Assembly: GCA_028285755.1 (NCBI GenBank)
Contig: JANQOQ010000006.1
Location: 372,001-436,000 of the forward strand
Origin: Puniceicoccaceae bacterium
GTDB lineage: Bacteria; Verrucomicrobiota; Verrucomicrobiia; Opitutales; JAFGAQ01
Length of the DNA: 64,000 bases
Direction: 5' to 3'
Below are positions 8,572 to 17,479 of the stretch, piece after piece. Positions within the stretch are counted from its first letter, which is position 1. Every line of letters begins with the position of its first letter. A program made the translations under genes and the position numbers. The notes beneath the pieces are model-generated. The model ran no database searches, was not told where the DNA came from, and saw nothing but the letters and a program-made list of their open reading frames with translations.

Positions 8572-10545
8572 ATGAAAAAAACCATCTCTAGCTTAATCAT
8601 CTCATTGCTCGGTCTGGGCTATTTGGCCTTTGCGGGCACTTATGAACTGAAGTCGCCCAATGGGCAACTGCTGGCTACCATAACGGTCGAAGAAGACATT
8701 CGCTGGTCTGCCACCTATAAGCGCCAGACCGTCATTGAAAATGTAGTCGCAGCGATGCACCTACCCAATGATTTAGTGCTGGGACAGTCTCCTGAAGTGG
8801 CGGATACCCATACTCGCACGGTTGACCAGATGATTACAGCCACGGTTCCGACAAAATCCTCACAGATTCAGGACCATTACAATGAGCTGATCCTCTATTT
8901 CGCTGGTGATTATGAGATGCACGTGCGCGCCTATGACAATGGTATCGCGTATCGCTTCGCTACTACCATGGAAGGCGAGATCAAAGTGCTGAAGGAGAAG
9001 ATGGAAATTTATTTTAAGGATGATGTGAAAACCTTCTTCCCACTCGAGGAGCATCCTAATTTTATTTCGCACTATGAACGCACTTACATAGAACAGAAGA
9101 TCAGCGAATTTGATGCCGGTAGCTACGCTTCGTTGCCTACCCTTTTTCAGACGCCTACCGGAGTTGAGGTATTGGTAACCGAGAGCGATGTCTTTGACTA
9201 TCCGCACTCATTCCTTTTCGCAACCGGCTCAAACTGGCTGCAGACACGGGCACCCAAAGCGATTACCAAAACTCAGCAATCCCAGAGCTGGATCGATCGC
9301 AATGAGGACATCCTCGAAGAAGCGGAATACATTGCCCGCACCCAAGGGGACCGCACCTTCCCCTGGCGGATCTTTGCCATTGGCAGCGATGATAAGGCTC
9401 TCCTGGAAAATAACCTTGTATATCAGCTGGCACGAACCGTTGAGATAGAGGATACGAGCTGGATCAAACCGGGGCTCGTCGCCTGGGATTGGTGGAATGA
9501 CTGGAACCTGACGGGCGTGGATTTTGAGGCTGGCATCAACAATACGACCTATAAATATTACATCGATTTTGCCGCAGAATATGGCTTGGACTACATCATC
9601 CTGGATGAAGGCTGGAGTGCGAGCACCACCAATATTCTCGAATACAAGGAAGATATAGATGTGGCTGAACTCGTAGAATATGGTAAGGACAAGGGCGTAG
9701 ATGTCATCCTGTGGGTGCTCTGGAAACCCCTGGATGATAATCTCATAGAAGCACTCGATCTCTACCAAAGCTGGGGCGTAAAGGGCATCAAGGTGGATTT
9801 CATGCAACGTGCAGACCAATATATGGTAAACTACTACGAACGAGTTGCAGATGAATGTGCGAAGCGCGAAATGATCGTGGATTACCACGGCGCTTTCAAA
9901 CCTGCCGGATTACGCAGGGCTTACCCGAATGTTGTTTCCTACGAAGGTCTGAAGGGCCTCGAGGTAAACAAGTGGGGAGAAGAGATCACCCCACCCCACA
10001 ATGTATTACTGCCTTTCATCCGTATGGTGGCGGGACCCATGGATTACACCCCCGGAGCGATGGATAATGCCCACCCAGATGCATTTATTGCCCGCAATTC
10101 CCGGCCGATGAGTCAGGGAACGCGTGCGCATCAGGTAGCGATGTATGCGCTTTACGAGAGCCCTTTGCAAATGCTTGCCGATACTCCCAGCAACTACAAG
10201 GCAGACCCTGAATGCACCGCCTTTATCGCCCAATTCCCTACTACCTGGGATGAGACCAAAGCGCTCGAAGCAGAAGTGGGTAAATACGTCGTGGTCGCAC
10301 GTCGCAAGGGCGAACAGTGGTTTATCGGTGCAATGACTGACTGGGAGGAGCGTGAATTTGACCTGGATCTCTCCTTTGCCGGGCCCACTAAATATAATAT
10401 CCAGATCCTTGAGGACGGACCTAATGCACTCAAGAATGCTACCGACTACCGTTTAACTGAAATGCCGCTGGAAAGTCGCCGCATGCGTATCAAGCTTAGC
10501 CAGGGCGGTGGATGGGCAGCGATATTGACACCGGCCAGCCGGTAG
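8572..10545 (+). CDS. Glycoside hydrolase family 97 enzyme (alpha-glucosidase/alpha-galactosidase type), secreted
   Basis: 657 residues with a signal peptide (about residues 1-21). The N-terminal beta-sandwich (ELKSPNGQLLATI) matches the GH97 start. The (beta/alpha)8 domain contains KPGLVAWDWWNDWNLTG, LDYIILDEGWS and GVKGIKVDFMQRADQ, and a C-terminal beta domain follows. The Asp in KVDFM lies where retaining GH97 members have their nucleophile, which would favour a retaining alpha-galactosidase-like enzyme over the inverting SusB type. That subtype call is tentative. A 12-bp palindrome TCTATCGATAGA (8550-8561) sits just before the start. The next gene begins 13 bases later and is probably co-transcribed. 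Confidence 0.9.
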   Translation: MKKTISSLIISLLGLGYLAFAGTYELKSPNGQLLATITVEEDIRWSATYKRQTVIENVVAAMHLPNDLVLGQSPEVADTHTRTVDQMITATVPTKSSQIQDHYNELILYFAGDYEMHVRAYDNGIAYRFATTMEGEIKVLKEKMEIYFKDDVKTFFPLEEHPNFISHYERTYIEQKISEFDAGSYASLPTLFQTPTGVEVLVTESDVFDYPHSFLFATGSNWLQTRAPKAITKTQQSQSWIDRNEDILEEAEYIARTQGDRTFPWRIFAIGSDDKALLENNLVYQLARTVEIEDTSWIKPGLVAWDWWNDWNLTGVDFEAGINNTTYKYYIDFAAEYGLDYIILDEGWSASTTNILEYKEDIDVAELVEYGKDKGVDVILWVLWKPLDDNLIEALDLYQSWGVKGIKVDFMQRADQYMVNYYERVADECAKREMIVDYHGAFKPAGLRRAYPNVVSYEGLKGLEVNKWGEEITPPHNVLLPFIRMVAGPMDYTPGAMDNAHPDAFIARNSRPMSQGTRAHQVAMYALYESPLQMLADTPSNYKADPECTAFIAQFPTTWDETKALEAEVGKYVVVARRKGEQWFIGAMTDWEEREFDLDLSFAGPTKYNIQILEDGPNALKNATDYRLTEMPLESRRMRIKLSQGGGWAAILTPASR

Positions 10546-10558
10546 TTTGCACTAGTGC

Positions 10559-11593
10559 ATGCAATTCTCAAAGCAGGTACTTCTTGAAATCGAAAAAAGC
10601 TATTCGGTAAATCTTTGCCCTGTTTCTTCGGGAACGGGCATCCTGATCGGCTCGGAGATTGAAGGGCCAAACTACCTGCTTGAAGGTGCGGATTTTGACG
10701 CTACCCCCCTCAATGAGGGGCCCGGTGGGACGATGATCATGCTGCCGGTCCCTGAGTTGGCCGGACACTATGTATCGGTAATGGGCATGTTTCCCCCCTT
10801 CATCGGGCAAACGGGAGGAGTCTATTATCATACACCTGTTTCAAGCGGAAACTCATGGGAAACACGCAAAGTGTTTACCCTTCCCTTTGCCCATCGCATT
10901 GAAATACTGCCCACTGCCCATGGCCCCTACCTGATCGCGGCCTCAGTCGCCAAAGATAAGGATGGGATCGAGGACTGGGATCATCCCGGTCAAGTCTTTG
11001 CAGCACCACTCACTCCCGATATTCAGGAGAGTGACTTTGAATTGATCATCGATGCGATTACACGCAATCATGGCATGATCACCGCTAAACTCTATGGGGA
11101 GGACACCGTATGTGTATCGGGCAAGGAGGGTATTTTCTCAATCGCACTTGATTCTGAAAAATCGTGGCGTATCGAAGAAGTGTATGACCAGGAAGTCAGT
11201 GAAATGATCTTCTACGATCTGGATGGGGATGGCATAGATGAGCTCACCACCATAGAACCTTTTCATGGTAACCGCCTACGCATCTATCGGCAAGTTGAGG
11301 GAAGCTGGCAGCAAATCTTTGAAGATGAACTCGCCTTCGGTCATGGGCTCTGGGTGGGTGAATTTAATGGTGTGCCGACCGTATTTGTGGGGAACCGGCT
11401 GGAATCGAAGGATTTAGTGGCTTATCGGTTGGTCGATAAAGCTACAGATTCATTTGCGAAGTTCACTGTTGAGGCGGATACGGGAACCACCCAAACTGCC
11501 GTCTACGAGCTCGAGGGTGAATCGGTTCTTATTGCCAGTAATCCGGTGAAATCCGAAATCGCGCTTTATCGCGAAATCCGCAGGAACGATTAA
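10559..11593 (+). CDS. Beta-propeller-like (FG-GAP/VCBS) protein
   Basis: 344 residues without a convincing signal peptide. Repeated beta-strand blades and one clear FG-GAP/EF-hand-like calcium loop (FYDLDGDGIDELTTIEPF, about residues 218-235) suggest a beta-propeller. A second, weaker blade has FGHGLWVGEFNG. I do not recognise catalytic residues. It lies 13 bases after the GH97 gene, so it may act on or sense the same sugar, but this is context only. Its stop codon overlaps that of the convergent SRPBCC gene in the shared bases TTAA. Confidence 0.65.
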   Translation: MQFSKQVLLEIEKSYSVNLCPVSSGTGILIGSEIEGPNYLLEGADFDATPLNEGPGGTMIMLPVPELAGHYVSVMGMFPPFIGQTGGVYYHTPVSSGNSWETRKVFTLPFAHRIEILPTAHGPYLIAASVAKDKDGIEDWDHPGQVFAAPLTPDIQESDFELIIDAITRNHGMITAKLYGEDTVCVSGKEGIFSIALDSEKSWRIEEVYDQEVSEMIFYDLDGDGIDELTTIEPFHGNRLRIYRQVEGSWQQIFEDELAFGHGLWVGEFNGVPTVFVGNRLESKDLVAYRLVDKATDSFAKFTVEADTGTTQTAVYELEGESVLIASNPVKSEIALYREIRRND

Positions 11594-12045
11594 TTTTCCA
11601 AATAAGCTTCGAGCTTGTCGATGGCCCAGCCCCAGCCTTCGTAGTGAAGCTCCTTGGGTCGTTCTTCGGGGAAACCACTGTGGGTCAACGTTAGCCAAGT
11701 GCCGCCTTCACCCTCACTAAGGGCAAACTCCACATCGGTGTAGTCAAAGTCAAAAAGCTCCCAGTCGACCCATTTCCAAGTAAATGCGATGCGTTTTGGC
11801 GGTTCGATTGCTGTATATTCGCCCACGATAACGACTATACCGGATTCGTCAGTCGGCACATGCATCTCGAACTTACCGCCTACCCGAACGTCAAATACCG
11901 GATCTTTGATGCCCTCCCGTCCTGCTTCACCAAACCAGATATCCAAATGACTAGTCTCCGATATGACAGACCATACCCGTTCCAACGGAGCCTTGAAAAA
12001 GCGCTTTAATACCAGCGTATGGGTCGTGGGCGCAGAGTCAGTCAT
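11590..12045 (-). CDS. SRPBCC / AHSA1-domain protein
   Basis: About 151 residues from the ATG at 12045, chosen because MTDSAPTTHTLVLKRFFKAPLERVW starts the domain and the ATG overlaps the stop of the preceding arsR gene (ATGACTGA). An ATG further upstream would run into arsR. The START-like fold is recognisable from RVW near the N-terminus, the GKFEM and YTAIEPPKRIAFTWKW strands, and a C-terminal helix GWGWAIDKLEAYL. Such proteins bind hydrophobic ligands. They are often encoded with a small ArsR regulator, as here. The ligand is unknown. Confidence 0.85.
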   Translation of the reverse strand: MTDSAPTTHTLVLKRFFKAPLERVWSVISETSHLDIWFGEAGREGIKDPVFDVRVGGKFEMHVPTDESGIVVIVGEYTAIEPPKRIAFTWKWVDWELFDFDYTDVEFALSEGEGGTWLTLTHSGFPEERPKELHYEGWGWAIDKLEAYLEN

Positions 12046-12397
12046 TTTCCAGATTAAAGCCGTCGTTGGATTCTGGAGAATCATCCGCCTCTTCCAGCAG
12101 TTGATCTATTTTGGCAAAACGATCCATCCAGAATTGGTTAAAAAAGTCTAACAGCGATTTCACTTCGTCGAGGGGTTCAAGATTGAGATGAATAAAATGG
12201 TCTCTGCCCTGTTGCTCCCGCCTAATAAGCTCTGCAGACTCCAGTACTTTCAGATGTTTACTGATCGCGTTGAGAGAAAAGTTGTAATCGGCAGCGATCT
12301 CAGTTACCCGCCGTTGACCCTGCGTAAGATCGGTAAGGATCTGACGCCGCACCGAATGGCTTAAAGCATGCAAGGTATCATCCAGAGACTGTGACAT
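12038..12397 (-). CDS. ArsR-family transcriptional regulator, cysteine-free
   Basis: 119 residues. A winged helix-turn-helix (VTEIAADYNFSLNAISKHLKVLESAELI, about residues 30-58) matches ArsR/SmtB. There is no cysteine in the protein, so the classic thiol metal sites are absent. The translational overlap with an SRPBCC partner places it in the non-metal ArsR-SRPBCC pairs, which probably answer to small molecules. A perfect 13-bp inverted repeat lies 11 bases upstream of the start. Confidence 0.88.
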   Translation of the reverse strand: MSQSLDDTLHALSHSVRRQILTDLTQGQRRVTEIAADYNFSLNAISKHLKVLESAELIRREQQGRDHFIHLNLEPLDEVKSLLDFFNQFWMDRFAKIDQLLEEADDSPESNDGFNLEND

Positions 12398-12408
12398 AAA
12401 GGGTTATC

Positions 12409-12442
12409 GCTAACGATCTTGCAGCATTCCAAGATCGTTAGC
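12409..12442 (-). promoter_or_regulatory. 13-bp perfect inverted repeat upstream of the arsR/SRPBCC pair
   Basis: GCTAACGATCTTG (12409-12421), an 8-base gap, then CAAGATCGTTAGC (12430-12442). It lies between the VOC gene and the arsR start. No T-run follows on either side, so a terminator is unlikely. It is a good candidate operator for the adjacent ArsR protein, or an mRNA hairpin next to the start codon. Confidence 0.65.
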
Positions 12443-12462
12443 AAAGGTCAAGACTCAGATGA

Positions 12463-12882
12463 TTAGCAAGGATCCGATGATGTGTTTTCGTATTGAATAA
12501 TGCTGAATGCTGCACCCTGGGGGTCTTGGATGACAGCCATTTGCCCTACCCCCGGAGCAGTGATAAGCTCGGAAAGTATTTTACCTCCGAGTGACTCCAC
12601 TTTGGAGAGCGTCTCCTGGATATCATTAACGGTCATGTATACACCCCAATAGGGAGGCATATTTTCCAGATGATCCGGCTTTTTCATAATACCCGAGAAG
12701 TTGGCCCCTTCTACGGTATTCACATGATAGTCACCCTCCCCCATATTCATAACGTGGGATTCCCAACCCAGGAGATTGGAATAGAAGGAAACGGCTCCCT
12801 CTGGATCGGTAGTCATAAGCTCGCCCCATGAGATAGCGCCATGGGTCTTAAACGGATTTTCGATTACTTTGGTATCAGACAT
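12463..12882 (-). CDS. VOC (glyoxalase/bleomycin-resistance) family protein
   Basis: 139 residues. It reads ISWGELMTTDPEGAVSFYSNLLGW, the opening of a vicinal-oxygen-chelate domain, with a second beta-alpha-beta-beta-beta half from WGVYMTVNDIQETLSKVESLGG to IQDPQGAAFSIIQ. This resembles the CFP30B-like group of unknown substrate. Metal ligands are not all obvious, so enzymatic activity is uncertain. It precedes the arsR/SRPBCC pair on the same strand with a 65-base gap that holds the inverted repeat. Confidence 0.85.
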   Translation of the reverse strand: MSDTKVIENPFKTHGAISWGELMTTDPEGAVSFYSNLLGWESHVMNMGEGDYHVNTVEGANFSGIMKKPDHLENMPPYWGVYMTVNDIQETLSKVESLGGKILSELITAPGVGQMAVIQDPQGAAFSIIQYENTSSDPC

Positions 12883-13028
12883 AGTATAGTTTGGTTAATA
12901 TTCAACCTTATGGTTTAATATATAAATGATCCAATTATTGGAGACATGTCAAATAGTAAATTTTGAAAAAAAAGGGTTTCCATTTCATCAAAGGTTGATC
13001 CTCCCGGACCCGCTTTGTTAGAAAGTCC

Positions 13029-13709
13029 ATGATGAGTGGATTTGAGCTAAAGGAAGTGGTACCCTGGGGACGCTCCTTCGAGGAGTATTGCCTTATGTTC
13101 TCTTTAACCGAGGATGACTTGAATAGCCGCATATTGGGCTGTGCGGATGGACCTGCCAGCTTTAACGCCCAATTAACACAGAGAGGGGGAACAGTGGTTT
13201 CAACGGACCCACTCTATCAATTCACCCAAGATGAGATACGCAGTCGCATTGAGGCCGTGCGCCCGGTAATGCTGGAAAAGACCAAAGCGATGCAGGAGGG
13301 GTTCATTTGGGACTATTATAAAACACCGGAAAATCTCGGAAAAATCCGAATGGCAGCGATGAATGATTTTCTCCAGGATTACAATCGCGGCAAAATCGAG
13401 GGCCGATATGTCGAAGCAAGCCTGCCAAAACTGCCTTTTGAAGATGATTCTTTTGATCTGGCAGTGGTTTCCCACTTTTTGTTTCTATACAGCGAACATC
13501 ATGATCTGGAATTTCATCTGGCATCCATCCGTGAGCTCATGCGTGTCGCACGCGAAGTGCGCATTTTCCCTCTTCTGGCCTTAGGTAACAGCCTTAGCCC
13601 CCATCTTAAGAATGTACTTGATTCAGCCGAAATAAGTTCAATTATGGAAATTGTTGTCGTAAATTACGAATTTCAAAGAGGTGGAAACCAGTTGCTGAAA
13701 ATCACCTAA
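13029..13709 (+). CDS. Class I SAM-dependent methyltransferase-like protein
   Basis: 226 residues. The sequence ILGCADGPASFNAQLTQRGG, followed by VVSTDPLY, is a Rossmann motif I and acidic strand-2 end as in class I methyltransferases. A motif-IV-like segment, LPFEDDSFDLAVVSHFLFLYS, is near residues 136-156. Related short proteins are found in several bacteria without a known substrate. The start could be either of two adjacent ATG codons. Downstream, a small NTF2-like gene follows after 23 bases and may be co-transcribed. Confidence 0.75.
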   Translation: MMSGFELKEVVPWGRSFEEYCLMFSLTEDDLNSRILGCADGPASFNAQLTQRGGTVVSTDPLYQFTQDEIRSRIEAVRPVMLEKTKAMQEGFIWDYYKTPENLGKIRMAAMNDFLQDYNRGKIEGRYVEASLPKLPFEDDSFDLAVVSHFLFLYSEHHDLEFHLASIRELMRVAREVRIFPLLALGNSLSPHLKNVLDSAEISSIMEIVVVNYEFQRGGNQLLKIT

Positions 13710-13732
13710 ACTCTATTAAACCCGAAAACATT

Positions 13733-14101
13733 ATGACTGCAAAAGAACTACTTAATTTGTGGGTCGCTGCCCTGAATAATCACAACCTTAAGGAGATCGT
13801 CGATTTGTATAATTTGAATGCAAATCTAGTGACTACCTTCTCGGATAAGATTCATCACGGTGAAAATGAAATCGAAGGTTACTTCGACAATGTTTTTAAA
13901 AAGCCTAGATCCGGTGTAGCCCTGGATGATGATTCTATTTTTGAATACGACAATGGTGAGGAAATCCGAACCGTATGTGGCTATTACACGTTTCAGTTCG
14001 AAGTAGATGGTGAATTACAAACGTTCCCTTCCCGATATACCTTCGTCTATTCTGAAGATAAGATTGTAAACCACCATTCATCCATGCTGCCTGGCATGTA
14101 A
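13733..14101 (+). CDS. NTF2-like / SnoaL-type small protein
   Basis: 122 residues with the cystatin-like alpha-beta fold signature: an N-terminal helix LLNLWVAALNNHNLKEIVDLYNLNA, the segment GENEIEGYFDNVF, then beta-strands ending in RYTFVYSEDKIVNHHSSMLPG. This resembles the CaMKII association-domain/SnoaL-like group. Such proteins may be enzymes or binding modules. No catalytic set can be assigned. Confidence 0.75.
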   Translation: MTAKELLNLWVAALNNHNLKEIVDLYNLNANLVTTFSDKIHHGENEIEGYFDNVFKKPRSGVALDDDSIFEYDNGEEIRTVCGYYTFQFEVDGELQTFPSRYTFVYSEDKIVNHHSSMLPGM

Positions 14102-14124
14102 TGGGTTGGGGTTAGATCCCTTTC

Positions 14125-15249
14125 CTAAGTATTTAAACCATTCGGGAAATGCTCTTCGAGCAGGTTTTGAGCCTCTCTGTATGCACCCCGATCGAGACTC
14201 CGCTCCACGCGCACCAGGTATTGATAAGCATCCGCCTTGCGACCAGCAATCAGTAGCGCGATTCCGCGCTTCACATCCAGGCGGTAATGATATTCCTGTT
14301 CGATAGTATGATCGCCCAAGCGAGATTCCAACTGAGCAAAGTAAGCTAAGGAGTCGTCAATACCGGTAGTTTCAACTGAAATCATGGCAAGCCGGTACAG
14401 GCACCAGTTTGCAAAATCATCACTGCCTTGGGTTAGACCATTTTCAAAGCCAGAGAGGTATAGCTCTTTCGCTTTGGATAAGTCACCCTCATCCTCATAA
14501 CATCTACCCAGGTAATAGGCAAAAATCACATTTTGAGGGTAAACGTCGTGAAGCTCCTGAAAATACTGTGCGGCGAGCTGTCTTTCCCGGGTAACGGTGT
14601 AATAATAATAAGCGAGAAAATAGAGCGCTTCAGTCTGCGTCCAGTAGCCCTGATCACGAGCCAAGTTCAACATCTCGATCCCCTTTTCAGCACGACCGCG
14701 AAAACCCATCAACAAGGCGAGCGGCTTTACGATTGCAGGTGCGTCAGATAGAAACGCTTCGGCAACACCCAGAGCGAAATGCGCATCATACATCTCCGGG
14801 TGATCTTTGAGCAAATCCTTTAACAGGCGTATGCCTCGTCTTGCATCCCGGTAGGATGACCACCATTTCCCCTGCTCTACATAAAAACGTGCCCGATTGC
14901 ATGAGCTTAAACCATAGAACATTTGGGCTACGGGATCAGTTGAATTGTCCTGATAAGCAGCCTCAGCATTGTCCAGCGCCTGTGTCAGCCAATACTCGGC
15001 ATTTTGCTGCTTTTCCCGATTTGTGCGATCCGTTTGGAATATCCAATATTGTGCGGATGCCATGACAAATGAGGTTATGGGACTCTCCGGTTGCAACTCA
15101 GAAACTGCTGAGATTTCGGCAAAACCTTGCTGTTCGAAATTGTATGCACGATGCACGGATGCGAGGATATCCGGCTCGGATTGTAGCTGCTGCGTATATA
15201 AAGCCAGAGGTACGGATAGAATGAGTGTCGATAAAATAAACCGCTTCAT
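14125..15249 (-). CDS. Secreted tetratricopeptide-repeat protein
   Basis: 374 residues with a signal peptide (about residues 1-19, ALYTQQ cleavage region). The rest is alpha-helical with TPR-like spacing, for example LAAQYFQELHDVYPQNVIFAYYLGRCYEDEGDLSKAKELYLSG around residues 230-275. TPR proteins act as protein-binding scaffolds, here in the periplasm. It is divergent from the membrane protein gene at 15289 with only 39 bases between the annotated starts. Confidence 0.8.
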   Translation of the reverse strand: MKRFILSTLILSVPLALYTQQLQSEPDILASVHRAYNFEQQGFAEISAVSELQPESPITSFVMASAQYWIFQTDRTNREKQQNAEYWLTQALDNAEAAYQDNSTDPVAQMFYGLSSCNRARFYVEQGKWWSSYRDARRGIRLLKDLLKDHPEMYDAHFALGVAEAFLSDAPAIVKPLALLMGFRGRAEKGIEMLNLARDQGYWTQTEALYFLAYYYYTVTRERQLAAQYFQELHDVYPQNVIFAYYLGRCYEDEGDLSKAKELYLSGFENGLTQGSDDFANWCLYRLAMISVETTGIDDSLAYFAQLESRLGDHTIEQEYHYRLDVKRGIALLIAGRKADAYQYLVRVERSLDRGAYREAQNLLEEHFPNGLNT

Positions 15250-15288
15250 TGGATACGCTAAATATGCTCAGATTTCGGGGTTGGTCAA

Positions 15289-17364
15289 ATGATCAAATCA
15301 TTGAGCACATCGATATTAGGAATTGACGCTGCTATGATGCCATACCTTGCTGAAAACTACATCCACACAATGCCATTCAAACTGACAAAAAAACTTATGC
15401 AGCATGTCGCTTCGTTAACATGGACGGAGTGGATTCTCTACAGTATTCTGGGTTTAGCTTTATTGGCCGTAGTGCTTTTGGATTATACTGAAGACAATTT
15501 TCGCCTGAAATTTGAGATGCGGACCAGCGAGGAAGGACGGCTGCAAGTCTACTACGACATTGGCAATAATTTCAATTTTGAAGATAGCAAAGAATGGAAT
15601 TCAGGAGTGGTAGATGAATGGGAAACCATCTATTTTGACTTACCGAAAACCCAAATAAAAAACCTCAGGCTCGATCCTATTGATAATCTGGCTAAAATTG
15701 AGATTCGTAATGTAGAACTTATTAATGGCATCGCTTATTCTGAGGAATTATTCGGCATTAAGCATCTCTATCCTTTTAGAGACATTACTGATTTTCAACT
15801 AAGCGATGGAGTTGCGTCATTTAACTCGACGACCGGTGACCCCATAATGGGCTTTGATATTGATTATGAGTGGTTGGCTGCCGAAATTCAAACCTTGTAT
15901 GACAAACGAAATCCGAAAACCATTCTTAGCCTGATCGCTCTGGTTGTTCTTTTGTACATTCCGGGCATTGCCCTCTTAAGAGATTACGCGGTCTACCTAG
16001 GTTTAGCGGTATTTTTTTATATTGTTTTTTACCCGGGAATCCACTCACCGGACTCATTGAACCAATACCAACAAGCCTTATACGAAAACTTCAGTAACTG
16101 GCACCCTCCTGTAATGGCCATATTACTCAGTTACTGGCTTAAAGCGGGATTAGAATTGCCCCACGTAATTTTTGCACAGCTTATTTTAGGACTGCTTGGC
16201 TGCCGATATTTGATCATTCGTGCTCTGGATATCTTTAGCAATCGTAGCTGGAGTGCATCGCAAGTTCGCGTCGCCAGCGTGATTCTCAGTTTCATTCTAT
16301 TACTACCTTTAACTCCGAATATCTTTTATTGGGTCACCTTTTGGAAGGACGTCTGGATCGCGATTGTGTTTGTTTGGATGTGTGGGCTTATATTGCACTT
16401 ATTATGCAGTGATAGATGCAACAGCTCGTATTGGGTGCGGTTTATAGCCCTACTGTGTTTGTTCCAAGCATCCCTATTACTGAGGCATAATGCGATTGTA
16501 CTCCTGCCGGTTTTCCTTGGCCTGGTTTACCTGTTATCACCCCTTACACCCAGAGTATATAAGATCGCCCTGATGGGCGCCAATCTAGCCTGTTTCATGC
16601 TCATTGGGCCCCTTATTGATAAAGCTTACGATGTAAAAGATCTTCACCCCAGGAATCAGGTAATGGCCCTTGAACTAGTAGGAATATTGGTTGTGAGACC
16701 TGAGCTAAAATCCGAAATCCCCTACACCGCTTCCATGCTCAATGATAACTATCGTGAGGATTTTCGTTGGGGCGAATATTCCAGATTACGCTGGTATAAA
16801 GAGCCCATAGTCAAACGCGCATATATTAATGATAGTAAAGACAAAGCATTAAGCGACGAGTATTTTAGAACTGCGTTTAGATATCCCCTCACTTTGATTT
16901 CGGTGAAATTCAGAAACTATTTCCAGAATCTTGGAATTGTACGTAACTACAGATGGCACGAAAGTGTTATTTTTCGTAATGACATGGGACTTATAGAGAA
17001 CCGGAGTTTCGTAGATTCCAGAACGTATTTAGACGGAAAAACCAACCAAGTGTATCATCACCCCATATTAAAATGGGTATCGAGCGCACATTTCGTGTAT
17101 TTGATCTTAAACCTGTGTATTGTGACCGGGCTATTGATAAGGATGGTCTCTGAACCCACAAAAATACTTTGGGGGCTGTTTATGCTTTGGCTGATACCAC
17201 TCGGGTTTTATCTGAGCTATATATTGGCGACACCCGGAATTGGTTACCGATTCATGTTTGCCTCAACCATTTCGATTCAATGCATGTTACTGAGTTGGAT
17301 TAGCCTTAGAATCCTGAAATTTATCCCTCTAAAGAAGCGAACAACGCCTAAGGTTTCAGCCTGA
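15289..17364 (+). CDS. Large membrane protein, GT-C glycosyltransferase-like with periplasmic N-terminal domain
   Basis: 691 residues. After an N-terminal span (about residues 46-66) comes a ~110-residue beta-rich domain (FEMRTSEEGRLQVYYDIGNN to IEIRNVELINGI), then about ten spans. The segment PGIHSPDSLNQYQQALYENFSNWHPPVMAILLSYWLKAG has the acidic loop and WHPP motif of DUF6020-like polytopic glycosyltransferases. It probably moves a sugar or lipid-linked group on the periplasmic side. ATG codons at 15334 and 15370 are alternative starts and would leave more room for a divergent promoter. Its periplasmic domain resembles that of the protein at 20129-22495. Confidence 0.7.
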   Translation: MIKSLSTSILGIDAAMMPYLAENYIHTMPFKLTKKLMQHVASLTWTEWILYSILGLALLAVVLLDYTEDNFRLKFEMRTSEEGRLQVYYDIGNNFNFEDSKEWNSGVVDEWETIYFDLPKTQIKNLRLDPIDNLAKIEIRNVELINGIAYSEELFGIKHLYPFRDITDFQLSDGVASFNSTTGDPIMGFDIDYEWLAAEIQTLYDKRNPKTILSLIALVVLLYIPGIALLRDYAVYLGLAVFFYIVFYPGIHSPDSLNQYQQALYENFSNWHPPVMAILLSYWLKAGLELPHVIFAQLILGLLGCRYLIIRALDIFSNRSWSASQVRVASVILSFILLLPLTPNIFYWVTFWKDVWIAIVFVWMCGLILHLLCSDRCNSSYWVRFIALLCLFQASLLLRHNAIVLLPVFLGLVYLLSPLTPRVYKIALMGANLACFMLIGPLIDKAYDVKDLHPRNQVMALELVGILVVRPELKSEIPYTASMLNDNYREDFRWGEYSRLRWYKEPIVKRAYINDSKDKALSDEYFRTAFRYPLTLISVKFRNYFQNLGIVRNYRWHESVIFRNDMGLIENRSFVDSRTYLDGKTNQVYHHPILKWVSSAHFVYLILNLCIVTGLLIRMVSEPTKILWGLFMLWLIPLGFYLSYILATPGIGYRFMFASTISIQCMLLSWISLRILKFIPLKKRTTPKVSA

Positions 17365-17479
17365 GATATTGCAAAATTGAAACAAAAAAAGAATTCCTTT
17401 TTGCCATTATTTTGTTATAGATACTATTTATTAGCAGCAAGCGCGCTAATTAGTTAAATCCGCTCTTCATCTCCCAATA

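Noticed and set aside
17385-17405. A-rich/T-rich palindrome (AAAAAGAATTCCTTTTT) after the first membrane protein
   Set aside because: The stem would be very AU-rich with a short GC core; it is too weak for a confident terminator call.
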